Shown here in pieces: positions 25,399-33,674 of a stretch of 64,000 nt of DNA. This DNA comes from Saccharothrix obliqua (lineage in GTDB: Bacteria > Actinomycetota > Actinomycetes > Mycobacteriales > Pseudonocardiaceae): positions 1,054,001 through 1,118,000 of the forward strand of contig NZ_JAHXGQ010000001.1 of assembly GCF_019375475.1 (NCBI RefSeq), in the 5' to 3' direction. The translations under genes were made by a program, and so were the position numbers. The notes beneath the pieces were generated by a model, which was not told the DNA's origin, ran no database searches, and worked only from the letters and a program-made list of their open reading frames with translations. The first letter of the stretch is position 1. Each line of letters starts with the position of its first letter.

Positions 25399-26141
25399 CG
25401 CCGGACCGCCACGGCGACCAGGTCGAGGCTCGCGTCCACGTCGTCGTCGGCGATCTCGAAGTCCGCGCTGCGCACCGACGTCACGGCGGCCAGCAGGTCG
25501 GCGGGCCACGTGCCGCCGCCCACCGCGACCGCCACCTGCGCGTCGATCAGCGAGCCGCCGAACCGGGCGTCCCACGCGCGCAGCGCGGGGCCGTGCCGCA
25601 ACCCGGCCACGCGTTCGACGGTGAAACCCGCGTCCCGCAACAACTCCACGAGTTCGGCGGCGTTCAGCTCGCGGGTGTGGAAGGGGTTGAGCGGCGTGTC
25701 GCGGCCGGGGGAGAAGGTGATCCGGTTGGGCGTGGTGACCAGCAGCCGGCCGCCGGGGCGCAGCACCCGCGCGCACTCGGCGAGGAAACCGGCCTGGTCC
25801 CACAGGTGTTCGATGACCTGGAGGTTGGCCACCACGTCGATGCTCGCGGTGCGCACCGGCAGCGACGCCAGGTTGCCGCGCACCACGGCCGGTCCGGGGT
25901 GGGCGCGTGCGGCGTGGGCGGCGGTCTGCTCGTCGTAGTCGAGGGCGATGACGCGCGTGGCGTGCCGGGCGATCAACGCCGCGCCGTAGCCCTCGCCGCA
26001 GCCCGCCTCCAGCACCACCGCGTCCGCGCAGTGGCGCACGAGGTGGAGGTAGGCGGCTTCGTGCCGGCGGAACCAGTAGTTCTCCACCGGGATACCGGGC
26101 ACGGTGCGCTCGCCGGTCAGGGGCAGCGGCTCGACGGTCAC
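25395..26141 (-). CDS. SAM-dependent methyltransferase, Rv3030-like
   Basis: A 248-residue class I methyltransferase. It begins LPLTGERTVPGIPVENYWFRRHEAAY, then motif I VVLEAGCGEGYGAAL (near 54), VIALDYDEQTAAHAA, and VVANLQVIEHLWDQAGFLAEC (motif IV). The GTG at 26141 is preceded by TACCCT at 26148-26153, a leaderless-type -10. First of three coupled genes with GH57 and GT4. In mycobacteria the neighbouring Rv3030 is proposed to O-methylate glucose units of the polymethylated polysaccharide; the same role is inferred here. Confidence 0.82.
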   Translation of the reverse strand: MTVEPLPLTGERTVPGIPVENYWFRRHEAAYLHLVRHCADAVVLEAGCGEGYGAALIARHATRVIALDYDEQTAAHAARAHPGPAVVRGNLASLPVRTASIDVVANLQVIEHLWDQAGFLAECARVLRPGGRLLVTTPNRITFSPGRDTPLNPFHTRELNAAELVELLRDAGFTVERVAGLRHGPALRAWDARFGGSLIDAQVAVAVGGGTWPADLLAAVTSVRSADFEIADDDVDASLDLVAVAVRR

Positions 26142-26458
26142 CCGACCAGGGTAGTCGTGCGTTACTCGTCGGTAGGCAGCGGCGTGCTGATCGGGTGTCA
26201 CGGATTCGTGCGACCTTCCCGGTGGAAATTACCGAGGGTCAGCGCACATGCGTATTGCCTGCCGGTTCGACCGATTCTCCGAAATGACACCATCGTGTGA
26301 CTCAACCTCCTTGACGGTTGATCTTCCACGGTGATGTTTCTCCTGTAAAACGACCGCACCGCGGTGGATCGGCGAACCGGCTGCCGAAAGGTCACGCGGT
26401 GGAGGGGCGTGCCGGCCCTCGGTACGCTCGATCAATCTGCGAACGATGTGGAGCGGCC
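26142..26458. other. 317-bp intergenic region, relatively AT-rich
   Basis: No gene is supported. It holds a -10-like TACCCT for the minus-strand methyltransferase (26148-26153) and an inverted repeat TCAACC (26302-26307) / GGTTGA (26316-26321) overlapping TTGACG (26311-26316), which could be a -35 for rightward transcription with ATGTTT 17 bases on. TACGCT at 26422-26427 is another possible -10 ahead of the small ORF at 26459. All are weak sequence matches. Confidence 0.4.
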
Positions 26459-26539
26459 ATGAGTGCGAAGATCGTTCCGGGGGGTTTCGACGTCGTACCG
26501 CGAGTGCGCCGGGGTGACGCCGAGAAGGCGGCGGCGTGA
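26459..26539 (+). CDS. 26-residue small ORF
   Basis: A short frame with ATG at 26459, GGAG five bases upstream, and a stop that overlaps the next GTG by 4 bases (GTGA). The product begins MSAKIVPGGFDVVPRVRRGD. Coupling and ribosome site suggest it is translated, either as a tiny protein or to carry ribosomes to the next gene. No family recognised. Confidence 0.4.
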   Translation: MSAKIVPGGFDVVPRVRRGDAEKAAA

Positions 26540-27003
26540 TGCGGCTGGGGCCGCTCCTCCTGTCGGCCTGCCTCGCGTCGGCGCCCGGGTTCCCCGCGTC
26601 CGGTGGTCCCGCACCGCCGCCCGCGGTGACGCAGACCCCGCCGCGTCCCGGCGAACCCGCCGAGCCGGAGCCGCCCGGCCACGTCCGGCCGACGCAGGAG
26701 CCGCTGGCGGGCCTCCGCGCGGCGCAGCCGATCCGGTGGCGTGCGGGGACGGGCGCGTGCGGTGGTTCGGCCGGGGTGACCGGGCGGCGAGGGGCGGTCG
26801 AGCGGGGCGGGGTCGGTTGCGCCGCTTCGGTTTCGCGCAGCGCGGCGGTGCGGCGCGGGGCGCACCGGGTGGGAGGGGCGGTCGCGCGGGTGCCGATCGC
26901 CGGAGGGGTGCTGGAAGAGGCCATCAGCACGCGGGCCGCGGTCGGTCCGGTCCGGGTTTCGCCGCACGGCGGCGGGCCGCGGGTGGACGTGCTCAGCGGG
27001 TAG
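26536..27003 (+). CDS. hypothetical protein, possible lipoprotein
   Basis: A 155-residue frame from GTG at 26536. Residues 4-12 (LGPLLLSAC) end in a good lipobox L-S-A-C, although the hydrophobic stretch is short. A Pro-rich linker (about 22-55) follows, then a Gly/Arg/Val-rich domain with a possible Cys pair in WRAGTGACGG and GGVGCAAS. Third codon positions are strongly G/C, supporting coding. The stop abuts the ribosome site of the next gene, so an operon is likely. No family recognised. Confidence 0.45.
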   Translation: MMRLGPLLLSACLASAPGFPASGGPAPPPAVTQTPPRPGEPAEPEPPGHVRPTQEPLAGLRAAQPIRWRAGTGACGGSAGVTGRRGAVERGGVGCAASVSRSAAVRRGAHRVGGAVARVPIAGGVLEEAISTRAAVGPVRVSPHGGGPRVDVLSG

Positions 27004-27010
27004 GAGCGTT

Positions 27011-27286
27011 ATGCCTGGCGCGATCGCCTTCGTCTTCGGGTTGTGCGCACTGTCGTTCGCGGCCGGGTGCGTGCTCACCGCGTACATGCTCCGGCGCGAG
27101 CTGGAAGAGCCGGACGACTGCGCCACCCGGCCCATCCACGAACCGGTGCCGGGCCGGTGGCCGCCCGGTCGGGAATCCGTCGCGCCGCGCGGTGATCCGC
27201 CCACCCTCCCGGTCGAGCGGCTGACGGGCTCACTGGACGTGCCCCGCCGCGCGTTCCAAGGTGCGCGGCGGGGCACGTCCCGGTGA
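27011..27286 (+). CDS. small single-pass membrane protein
   Basis: A 91-residue protein: one N-terminal transmembrane segment (IAFVFGLCALSFAAGCVLTAY, split here into residues 5-25), then RREL and a Pro/Arg-rich cytoplasmic tail. AGGAG lies four bases before the ATG. The last 17 codons lie inside a long perfect hairpin (27235-27280) that looks like a terminator, so the 3' end of the gene doubles as terminator DNA. No family recognised. Confidence 0.5.
   Translation: MPGAIAFVFGLCALSFAAGCVLTAYMLRRELEEPDDCATRPIHEPVPGRWPPGRESVAPRGDPPTLPVERLTGSLDVPRRAFQGARRGTSR
27235..27280. terminator. 18-bp perfect hairpin, bidirectional terminator
   Basis: Arms GGACGTGCCCCGCCGCGC (27235-27252) and GCGCGGCGGGGCACGTCC (27263-27280) with a 10-base loop. 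It lies between convergent transcripts: the 91-residue ORF (+) and the 47-residue gene (-). It overlaps the end of the former. Confidence 0.75.
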
Positions 27287-27430
27287 TCAGCGCTTGCGCA
27301 GGCGGTTCAACGCCTGCTGGATCTTTGCCTTGGTGCGCGGGTCCCGGGCGGCGTGCTTGAGCTGCTCGGTGACCCGCCGGCCCTGCGGGCTGCGGGCGAA
27401 CGCGGAAATCCTGCTGAACAGCGAAGCCAT
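27287..27430 (-). CDS. 47-residue basic helical protein downstream of degV
   Basis: A 48-codon gene with ATG at 27430 and a strong GGAAAGGAA site 6-7 bases upstream. The product starts MASLFSRISAFARSPQGRRV and ends with KIQQALNRLRKR. The core F-A-R-S-P-Q-G-R-R, then A-R-D-P-x-T-x-x-K-I, then R-L-x-K-R is a pattern I recall from short conserved actinobacterial hypothetical proteins. It starts 22 bases after the degV stop and its stop abuts the 91-residue ORF. Probably an amphipathic basic helix; function unknown. Confidence 0.7.
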   Translation of the reverse strand: MASLFSRISAFARSPQGRRVTEQLKHAARDPRTKAKIQQALNRLRKR

Positions 27431-27452
27431 GCACATTCCTTTCCCCACCGCG

Positions 27453-28349
27453 TCAACGGGCAAACCCCGCGGCCGGTTCCCACACCGGCGACACGGTCAC
27501 CCCGAGCGCGCCCGGCCCGATGTGCGCGCCGATCGCGGAGCTGACCTGGGTGAGCAGGAACCGCCTGACCTTCGGCAGCTTGGCGCGCAACTGCTCCAGC
27601 ACGGACTGCGCCCGCTCCGGGGCGTCGAAGTGCTCCACCGCGATGTCCACCTCGGCGTCGCCCGCGCGGTCGACGGCGATGTCGACCATCTTCCGCACCG
27701 CCCGGTCCGCGCCGAGCACGCGGTCCAGCGGCGCGATGCGCCCGTCGGCCATGGTCAGCAACGGTTTCACCGACAACGCCGACCCGAGCAGCGCCGCCGC
27801 CGCGCCGATCCGCCCGCCGCGCCGCAGGTACTCCAGCGTGTCCACGTACATCAGCTCCGAACTGCGCCGGAAGCTCTGCTGCGCGACCGAGAGCACGGCC
27901 CGCGCGTCACCGCCCGCCGCCGCCGCGGTGGCCGCCGCGACGGCCGCGTAGCCGAGGCTCATCCCGCACGTCCGCGTGTCCACGACGTGCACCGGCACCT
28001 GCACCTGCGCCGCCGCCTCCCGCGCCGCCTCGGCGGTCCGGGACAGGTCGGTCGACACGTGCAGCGACACGACCGCCTCGACACCCGCCGCCGCCGCGTC
28101 GGCGTAGGTCCAGAAGAACGCGCCGGGATCGGGTGGCGCGGTCGCGACGTCCTGCTGGTCGCGCATGGCGTCGACCAGTTTCGTCAGCGGCACGCGTGCC
28201 TCGTCGTCCACGAGGTCGCCGATGCGGACCTGGATCTGCGCCACGGTGATGCCGAGCTTCTCCGCGAGCTGCTCCGGCAGGCACGCGGTGGAGTCGGTCA
28301 CGACGGCTACGCGTTGATGCGACTTTCCGTGCTGCATCTTTGCGGGCAT
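27453..28349 (-). CDS. DegV family fatty-acid-binding protein
   Basis: A 298-residue DegV (FakB-like) protein. The N-terminus VAVVTDSTACLPEQLAEKLGI and the segment HVSTDLSRTAEAAREAA form the lipid-binding motifs; VDTRTCGMSLGYAA and LEYLRRGGRIG are further DegV hallmarks. Members bind a fatty acid and, with FakA, feed it to phosphorylation. The chosen ATG is at 28349; an ATG four codons downstream (28337) is equally possible since neither has a good ribosome site. Divergent from etfB, cotranscribed with the 47-residue gene. Confidence 0.87.
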   Translation of the reverse strand: MPAKMQHGKSHQRVAVVTDSTACLPEQLAEKLGITVAQIQVRIGDLVDDEARVPLTKLVDAMRDQQDVATAPPDPGAFFWTYADAAAAGVEAVVSLHVSTDLSRTAEAAREAAAQVQVPVHVVDTRTCGMSLGYAAVAAATAAAAGGDARAVLSVAQQSFRRSSELMYVDTLEYLRRGGRIGAAAALLGSALSVKPLLTMADGRIAPLDRVLGADRAVRKMVDIAVDRAGDAEVDIAVEHFDAPERAQSVLEQLRAKLPKVRRFLLTQVSSAIGAHIGPGALGVTVSPVWEPAAGFAR

Positions 28350-28472
28350 GTGTTCGGACCCTAGCCGAGCACAGGCGTTGTCTGTAACGCTGCCGTCGGC
28401 ACGCACGATGTCCCTCGAATGGCCCTATATTCCTTGTGGGCATCGTCACGCGCTATGGGTGCGTACCGTCAT

Positions 28473-28500
28473 TTGCACCCCTGCTACTCATGGGTAACAT
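28473..28500 (+). promoter_or_regulatory. candidate etfBA promoter with overlapping operator
   Basis: TTGCAC (28473-28478) and TAACAT (28495-28500) are 16 bases apart. The imperfect dyad GCTACTCA-TGGGTAAC (28483-28498) covers the -10, a position expected for a repressor such as a TetR-family fatty-acid regulator. Assignment to a regulator is not possible from sequence alone. Confidence 0.45.
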
Positions 28501-28639
28501 TCGGGTGGCAGACACCACCATGCCAACGCGGTGATGACATGGCAGGGTCACGAACACACCACGAACGCCCGGCGACCGGACGATCCCGACCGGACGCCCG
28601 GTACGTCGCCGCCCGTCCGCAGGAGGTCGAAGAGGACCC

Positions 28640-29422
28640 ATGAACATTGTCGTCCTGGTCAAGCAGGTGCCCGACACCTGGTCCGAGCGCAAGCTCACCG
28701 ACGCCGACCACACCCTCGACCGCGAATCCGCGGACGCCGTGCTCGACGAGATCAACGAGCGCGCGGTGGAAGAAGCGCTGCTGCTCCAGGAGGCGCACGG
28801 CGGCGAGGTGACCGTCGTCGCGATGGGTCCCGACCGCGCCACCGACGCGATCCGCAAGGCGCTCTCCATGGGCGCGGACAAGGCGATCCACGTCTCCGAC
28901 GAATCCCTGCACGGCTCCGACGTGCTGACCACCGCCAGGGTCCTGGCGAAGGCGATCGGCACGGTCGAGGGCGTCGACCTCGTCATCGCGGGCAACGAGG
29001 CCACCGACGGCCGCGCGGGCGCCGTGCCCGCGATCCTGGCCGAGCTGCTGGGCCTGCCCCAGGTCACCCAGGTCCGCAAGGTCACCGTCGAGGGCGGCGT
29101 GATCAAGGCCGAGCGGGAGACCGACGAGGGCGTCGCCTTCCTGGAGGCGAACCTGCCCGCCGTGGTCAGCGTGACCGAGAAGATCAACGAGCCGCGCTAC
29201 CCCTCGTTCAAGGGCATCATGGCGGCCAAGAAGAAGCCCGTCTCGACGCTCACCGTCGCGGACCTCGGGCTGGACGCGGGCGAGGTCGGCCTGGGCGCGG
29301 CGTGGTCGCGGGTGCTGGAGGCGGCCCCGAAGCCGCCGCGCGGCGCCGGTCAGCGCGTCGAGGACGCCGGTGACGGTGGTCGGCAGATCGCCGAGTACCT
29401 GGTCGGCCAGAAGCTCATCTGA
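28640..29422 (+). CDS. etfB: electron transfer flavoprotein beta subunit
   Basis: A 260-residue ETF beta subunit. MNIVVLVKQVPDTWSERKL is the standard N-terminus, ADAVLDEINERAVEEALLL and VIAGNEATDGRAGAVPAILAELLGLPQVTQ carry the AMP-binding family signature. With EtfA it accepts electrons from acyl-CoA dehydrogenases and passes them to the quinone pool. AGGAGGTCGAAGAGGA precedes the ATG. Separated from etfA by 17 bases. Equivalent to mycobacterial fixA (Rv3029c), with the same flanking genes. Confidence 0.95.
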   Translation: MNIVVLVKQVPDTWSERKLTDADHTLDRESADAVLDEINERAVEEALLLQEAHGGEVTVVAMGPDRATDAIRKALSMGADKAIHVSDESLHGSDVLTTARVLAKAIGTVEGVDLVIAGNEATDGRAGAVPAILAELLGLPQVTQVRKVTVEGGVIKAERETDEGVAFLEANLPAVVSVTEKINEPRYPSFKGIMAAKKKPVSTLTVADLGLDAGEVGLGAAWSRVLEAAPKPPRGAGQRVEDAGDGGRQIAEYLVGQKLI

Positions 29423-29439
29423 AGGCGAGGAGGGAACAA

Positions 29440-30399
29440 ATGTCTGAGGTCCTGGTCCTCGTCGACCACGTCGACGGCGAGGTCAAGAAGGTCACCCATG
29501 AGCTGCTATCCGCCGCGCGCCGTCTCGGCGAGCCGGCCGCGGTGGTGGTCGGATCGCCCGGCACGACGGGCAAGGTGAAGGAGTCCCTGGCCCGCTACGG
29601 CGCGGCCAAGGTGTACGTGGCGGAGTCCGACGACGCGGTCAACCACCTGGTGACCCCGAAGGTCGACGCGCTGGCCGCGGTCGCGGGCGCCGGTTCGCCC
29701 GCCGCCGTGCTGGTCGCCGCCACCATCGAGGGCCGCGAGGTGGCCGGTCGGCTCGCCGCGCGCCTCGGCTCCGGCCTGCTGGTGGACGTCGTGGACGTCG
29801 ACGCCGACGGCGTGGGCACCCAGTCGATCTTCGGTGGCGCGTTCATCGTGAAGTCGAAGGTGATCACCGGCGTACCGGTGATCACCGTCCGCCCCGGCGG
29901 CGTGGAGGCCGAGGAAGCGCCCGGCGAGGCCGTCGAGGAGGTCGTGGCGCTGCCCGCCGCGGACGCCGCGAAGGTGACCCGCGTGACCGGCCGCGAACCC
30001 GTGGTCGGCGGCGACCGCCCCGAGCTGACCGAGGCGTCCGTGGTCGTGTCCGGCGGGCGCGGCGTCGGGTCGGCGGAGAGCTTCGCCGTCGTGGAGAAGC
30101 TCGCCGACAGCCTGGGCGCGGCGGTGGGCGCGTCCCGCGCGGCCGTCGACTCCGGCTACTACCCGCACCAGTTCCAGGTGGGCCAGACCGGCAAGACGGT
30201 CTCGCCGCAGCTCTACATCGCGCTGGGCATCTCGGGCGCGATCCAGCACCGCGCGGGTATGCAGACGTCGAAGACGATCGTCGCGGTGAACAAGGACGCC
30301 GAAGCGCCCATCTTCGAGATCGCGGACTACGGCGTCGTGGGCGACCTGTTCAACGTCGCGCCGCAGCTCACCGAAGAGGTCGACAAGCGCCGCGGCTGA
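29440..30399 (+). CDS. etfA: electron transfer flavoprotein alpha subunit
   Basis: A 319-residue ETF alpha subunit. The C-terminal FAD domain is clear: [59 protein letters not shown] and [14 protein letters not shown]. The FAD-contacting Arg, Ser and His positions of the family are present. AGGCGAGGAGGGA lies before the ATG. Second gene of etfBA, followed by a strong terminator. Matches fixB (Rv3028c) in mycobacteria. Confidence 0.95.
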   Translation: MSEVLVLVDHVDGEVKKVTHELLSAARRLGEPAAVVVGSPGTTGKVKESLARYGAAKVYVAESDDAVNHLVTPKVDALAAVAGAGSPAAVLVAATIEGREVAGRLAARLGSGLLVDVVDVDADGVGTQSIFGGAFIVKSKVITGVPVITVRPGGVEAEEAPGEAVEEVVALPAADAAKVTRVTGREPVVGGDRPELTEASVVVSGGRGVGSAESFAVVEKLADSLGAAVGASRAAVDSGYYPHQFQVGQTGKTVSPQLYIALGISGAIQHRAGMQTSKTIVAVNKDAEAPIFEIADYGVVGDLFNVAPQLTEEVDKRRG

Positions 30400-30423
30400 T
30401 TTCGATCAAGGTTTCGCGATAAC

Positions 30424-30459
30424 GAGGGCCGTTCCGGTTTTCCCACCGGAACGGCCCTC
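30424..30459 (+). terminator. terminator after etfA
   Basis: Perfect 15-bp stem: GAGGGCCGTTCCGGT (30424-30438) and ACCGGAACGGCCCTC (30445-30459), loop TTTCCC. It sits 24 bases past the etfA stop. Confidence 0.85.
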
Positions 30460-30554
30460 CCGCATTCCAGCACACCAGGGTTTAACCGGCCTGCCACTAA
30501 TGCGTCATCGGAACGACCTGCTGTCGGTCGCCAACGGGTCGGTACACCAGTTCC

Positions 30555-31325
30555 ATGACGCAGCCTCAACTGCTTGTCAGCACCGGGGACGCCGCCGCCG
30601 ACGCGCCGCGCTACTCCCTGCTCGTCGCCCGGGACGGCGCCGAGGTGGTGGCCGCGCAGCGACTGCGCCACCAGGTCTTCGCCGGCGAGATGGGCGCCAC
30701 CCTGCGCTCCCCGGTGGCGGGCCACGACGTCGACCCGTTCGACGAGCACTGCGACCACCTGGTGGTGCGTGACGACCGGACCGGCGAGATCGTCGGCACC
30801 TACCGGATGCTGCCGCCCGAGCGGGCCGCCGAGGCGGGCGGGCTGTACTCGGACACCGAGTTCGACCTGACTCGGCTCGCCGCGCTGCGGCCCGGCGTGG
30901 TCGAGACCGGCCGCTCCTGCGTCCACCCCGACCACCGCAACGGCGCCGTCGTGTCGCTGGTGTGGGCCGGGATCGCCCGCTACATGCTGTTGTCGGGCCA
31001 CTCGTGGCTGGTGGGTTGCGCCTCCGTGCCGCTGCACGACGGCGGTTCCTACGCGGCGGGTGTGTGGGACGTGGTGCGTGCCAAGCACTACGCGCCCGAG
31101 GAGCACCGCGTGACGCCACGCAAGCCGTGGGACGTGGACGCCGTGCCGCGTCCCGCGAAGGTCGTCCTCCCGCCGCTGCTGAAGGGTTACCTGCGGCTCG
31201 GCGCGCGGGTCTGCGGCCGGCCCGCGCTGGACAAGGACTTCGGCGTCGCCGACCTGCTGGTGCTGCTCGGCATGGAGCACGTCGACCAGCGCTACCTGAA
31301 GTTCTTCCTCGGGGAGACGGCGTGA
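30555..31325 (+). CDS. OlsB-like N-acyltransferase (GNAT, hemolysin-type)
   Basis: A 256-residue GNAT-fold protein of the Acetyltransf_5 type: VAAQRLRHQVFAGEMG, DEHCDHLVVRDDRTGEIVGTYRML and SCVHPDHRNGAVVSLVWAGIARYM are the hallmark segments. OlsB acylates ornithine with a 3-hydroxy fatty acid, the first step of ornithine lipid synthesis. The coupled next gene is a PlsC/OlsA-type acyltransferase, the second step. The pair therefore suggests ornithine-lipid synthesis, though the homologous mycobacterial pair Rv3027c-Rv3026c has no settled product. GTGA overlap with the next gene. Confidence 0.78.
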   Translation: MTQPQLLVSTGDAAADAPRYSLLVARDGAEVVAAQRLRHQVFAGEMGATLRSPVAGHDVDPFDEHCDHLVVRDDRTGEIVGTYRMLPPERAAEAGGLYSDTEFDLTRLAALRPGVVETGRSCVHPDHRNGAVVSLVWAGIARYMLLSGHSWLVGCASVPLHDGGSYAAGVWDVVRAKHYAPEEHRVTPRKPWDVDAVPRPAKVVLPPLLKGYLRLGARVCGRPALDKDFGVADLLVLLGMEHVDQRYLKFFLGETA

Positions 31326-32200
31326 CCACCGCGCACGCCTGGATGCCGACGTCACCGTGCGGCGACGGGTGCGTGGAGCACCCGGCGCCCGCGGTGGGCG
31401 CGTTCCGCCTGGCGTGGCGGGTGTGCGCGGCGGTGACCGTGCTGCTGTGCGGGGTGCTCGTGGCGCTTGGCGTCCCGGTCACCCGCGGCCGGGCCCGGGA
31501 AGCCCTGCTGCGCCGGTGGTTCCGCGCCCTGGTGCGGGCGTTCGGCGCGGAGCTGTCGGTGGTCGGCGGTCCCGTGTTCCAGGCGACACCCGGCCGCGGC
31601 GTGCTCGTCGTGTCCAACCACGTGTCCTGGCTGGACGAACTGGCCATCGACGCCGTGCAGCCGATCCGCCTGGTGGCCAAGCGGGAGATCCGGGACTGGC
31701 CCGTGCTCGGCCGCCTGATCACCGCCGCCCGCACCGTCTACCTGGACCGGGAACGCCTGTCCCGGCTGCCGGCCGCCGTCGCGGAGCTGGCCGGCGCGTT
31801 GCGGGAGGGCGCCGCGGTCGGCATCCACGCCGAGGGCACCACGTGGTGCGGCCTCGCCTCCGGCCGCTACCGGCCCGCGTTGTTCCAGGCGGCGCTGGAC
31901 GCGGGCGTGCCCGTCCGCCCGGTGGTGCTCCGGTACCTCGTGGACGGACGGCCGACGTCGCGGGCGGCGTTCGTCGGGTCCGACACCCTCGTCGGCTCCC
32001 TGCTGCGGGTGCTGCGGCTGCGCGGGCTGGTCGTGGAGGTGCACGTGCTGGACGAGGTCGCGCCCGGCCGCGCGTCGACCAGGCGCGAGCTGGCCGCCCT
32101 GGTGCAGCGGGAGTCGGAACGCGTGCTGTACGGCGACGACCTGCGCGTGCCGGTGCAACGCGTGCACGGGAGCGCACGGCGGTCCGCGGTCGCCGGTTGA
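31322..32200 (+). CDS. 1-acyl-glycerol-3-phosphate/lyso-ornithine-lipid acyltransferase (PlsC/OlsA-like)
   Basis: A 292-residue acyltransferase. One N-terminal membrane segment (CAAVTVLLCGVLVALGV), then the catalytic HX4D motif VSNHVSWLDELAID (near 98) and the block HAEGTTWCGLASGRYRPALF in place of FPEGTRS (near 167). Cytoplasmic face of the membrane. GTG at 31322 overlaps the OlsB-like stop, so both are made together. Could act on lyso-phosphatidate or lyso-ornithine lipid; the pairing favours the latter. Confidence 0.83.
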   Translation: MTTAHAWMPTSPCGDGCVEHPAPAVGAFRLAWRVCAAVTVLLCGVLVALGVPVTRGRAREALLRRWFRALVRAFGAELSVVGGPVFQATPGRGVLVVSNHVSWLDELAIDAVQPIRLVAKREIRDWPVLGRLITAARTVYLDRERLSRLPAAVAELAGALREGAAVGIHAEGTTWCGLASGRYRPALFQAALDAGVPVRPVVLRYLVDGRPTSRAAFVGSDTLVGSLLRVLRLRGLVVEVHVLDEVAPGRASTRRELAALVQRESERVLYGDDLRVPVQRVHGSARRSAVAG

Positions 32201-32204
32201 GCCC

Positions 32205-32238
32205 GGGTGGGGGCGCGGTCGCCTACGCGCCCCCACCC
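32205..32238 (+). terminator. terminator after the acyltransferase pair
   Basis: Perfect 13-bp stem GGGTGGGGGCGCG (32205-32217) / CGCGCCCCCACCC (32226-32238), loop of 8, five bases after the stop. Confidence 0.8.
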
Positions 32239-32254
32239 TGCCTTGTCGGGCGCC

Positions 32255-32288
32255 ACCTTGACCTACACCCTGGTCGAGGTTGAAACAT
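32255..32288 (+). promoter_or_regulatory. MerR-type promoter of the MFS gene
   Basis: -35 TTGACC (32258-32263) and -10 AAACAT (32283-32288) are 19 bases apart, the elongated spacing that MerR-family activators correct. The spacer holds an almost perfect dyad, ACCTTGACC (32255-32263) / GGTCGAGGT (32272-32280). The -10 ends 6 bases before the GTG, so the mRNA is probably leaderless. No merR gene is adjacent. Confidence 0.65.
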
Positions 32289-32294
32289 GAGGCC

Positions 32295-33674
32295 GTGACC
32301 ACGACCGACGCGGGACGAGAGTCCACGCACAAGAGCAGGCTGTGGGCCCCGGAACGCCGGGGACCCACGGCCGGGATCATCCTCCTCGTCACGTTGCTGG
32401 CCTTCGAGAACATGGGCGTCAGCACGGCGATGCCGCGCATGGTCGCCGAACTCGACGGCGCGCGGCTCTACGCCTGGCCGTTCCTCGCGTTCCTCGCCGC
32501 GAGCGTGATCGCCACGGTCCTCTCCGGGCGCTTCAGCGACCTGCGCGGTCCCCGGCCCAGCCTGCTCGTCGGACCCGCCACGTTCCTGGTCGGCCTGGTC
32601 GTGGCGGGGCTCGCGCAGGACATGCCCGTCCTCCTGCTCGGCCGCGTCCTCCAGGGACTCGGCGGCGGCGCGCAGGTGGTCGCCGTCTACGTCCTCATCG
32701 GTCTGGTCTACCCGGAGCGCGACCGGCCCGCGGTGTTCGGCCTGCTGGCGAGCGCGTGGGTGGTGCCGTCGCTGGTCGGCCCGGCGGTCGCCGGCTGGTT
32801 GACCGAGGCGTTCTCGTGGCGGTGGGTGTTCCTCGGGCTCGCCCCGTTCGTGCTGCTCGGCGTGCTGCTGCTGGTGCCCGTGCTGCGGCACCTGCCGGCG
32901 CACCGGCCCGCGTCCGACCAGCGGCGCGGGTTGCCGCTCGCCGCGCTCGCGGCCGGTGCCGGCGTGGTCGGCCTGAGCTGGGCGGCGCAGCACCCGACCG
33001 GCGTGCACCTGCTGATCGGCCTGGCCGGGCTGGCGGTGCTCGTGCCCGCGCTGACCGTGCTGCTGCCCAGGGGCACGCTGAAGGCCGCCGCCGGGCTGCC
33101 CGCGACCATCCTGGCCCGCGGCCTGCTCGCCGGGTCGTTCTTCGCGGTCGAGGCGTTCATCCCGCTCACCCTGGCGTCCGTGCACGGGTACTCGGCGATC
33201 GCCGCCGGCATCCCGCTGACGCTCAGCGCGCTCGGCTGGTCCGGCGCGGCCTGGTGGCAGGCGCGGAAGCCGAACACCCCTCGCGCCACGTTCGTCCGGT
33301 GGGGTTTCCTGCTCAACGCCGTGGGCATCGGCGGCGTGACGCTCGTCGCACCCCATTGGGGCCCGGCGTGGATCACGCCCGTCCTGTGGGGGTTGGCCGG
33401 GGCGGGCATGGGGCTCGCCATGGCCAGCCTCAGCGTGCTCACGCTGGCCTCGTCCAGCGAGGTCGACCGGGGTTTCAACTCGGCCGCCCTCCAGATCAGC
33501 GACATGCTGGGGTCCGCCCTGCTCGTCGGGCTCGGTGGGGTGTTCATCACCACGTTCGCGTCCACCGACGCGCCCACGTCCGCCGTGGTGCCGTTCGACC
33601 TGCTGATGGCGGCCGTCTCGCTCCTTGGTGCCGTGCTCACGAGGAGGCTGGGCCGGGCTACCCTGGAGGACTGA
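32295..33674 (+). CDS. MFS multidrug-type exporter
   Basis: A 459-residue major facilitator protein with 12-14 hydrophobic segments. Helix 1 [22 protein letters not shown], the loop motif [18 protein letters not shown] (D-x-R-G), and motif C-like [23 protein letters not shown] (G-P-x-x-G) indicate a drug/proton antiporter of the DHA2-like type. A TTG at 32280 would add five residues, but the MerR-type -10 supports GTG at 32295. Its stop overlaps the cysteine desulfurase ATG by one base (TGATG), so the desulfurase may be cotranscribed. Substrate unknown; MerR control suggests it responds to a toxic compound. Confidence 0.85.
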   Translation: MTTTDAGRESTHKSRLWAPERRGPTAGIILLVTLLAFENMGVSTAMPRMVAELDGARLYAWPFLAFLAASVIATVLSGRFSDLRGPRPSLLVGPATFLVGLVVAGLAQDMPVLLLGRVLQGLGGGAQVVAVYVLIGLVYPERDRPAVFGLLASAWVVPSLVGPAVAGWLTEAFSWRWVFLGLAPFVLLGVLLLVPVLRHLPAHRPASDQRRGLPLAALAAGAGVVGLSWAAQHPTGVHLLIGLAGLAVLVPALTVLLPRGTLKAAAGLPATILARGLLAGSFFAVEAFIPLTLASVHGYSAIAAGIPLTLSALGWSGAAWWQARKPNTPRATFVRWGFLLNAVGIGGVTLVAPHWGPAWITPVLWGLAGAGMGLAMASLSVLTLASSSEVDRGFNSAALQISDMLGSALLVGLGGVFITTFASTDAPTSAVVPFDLLMAAVSLLGAVLTRRLGRATLED

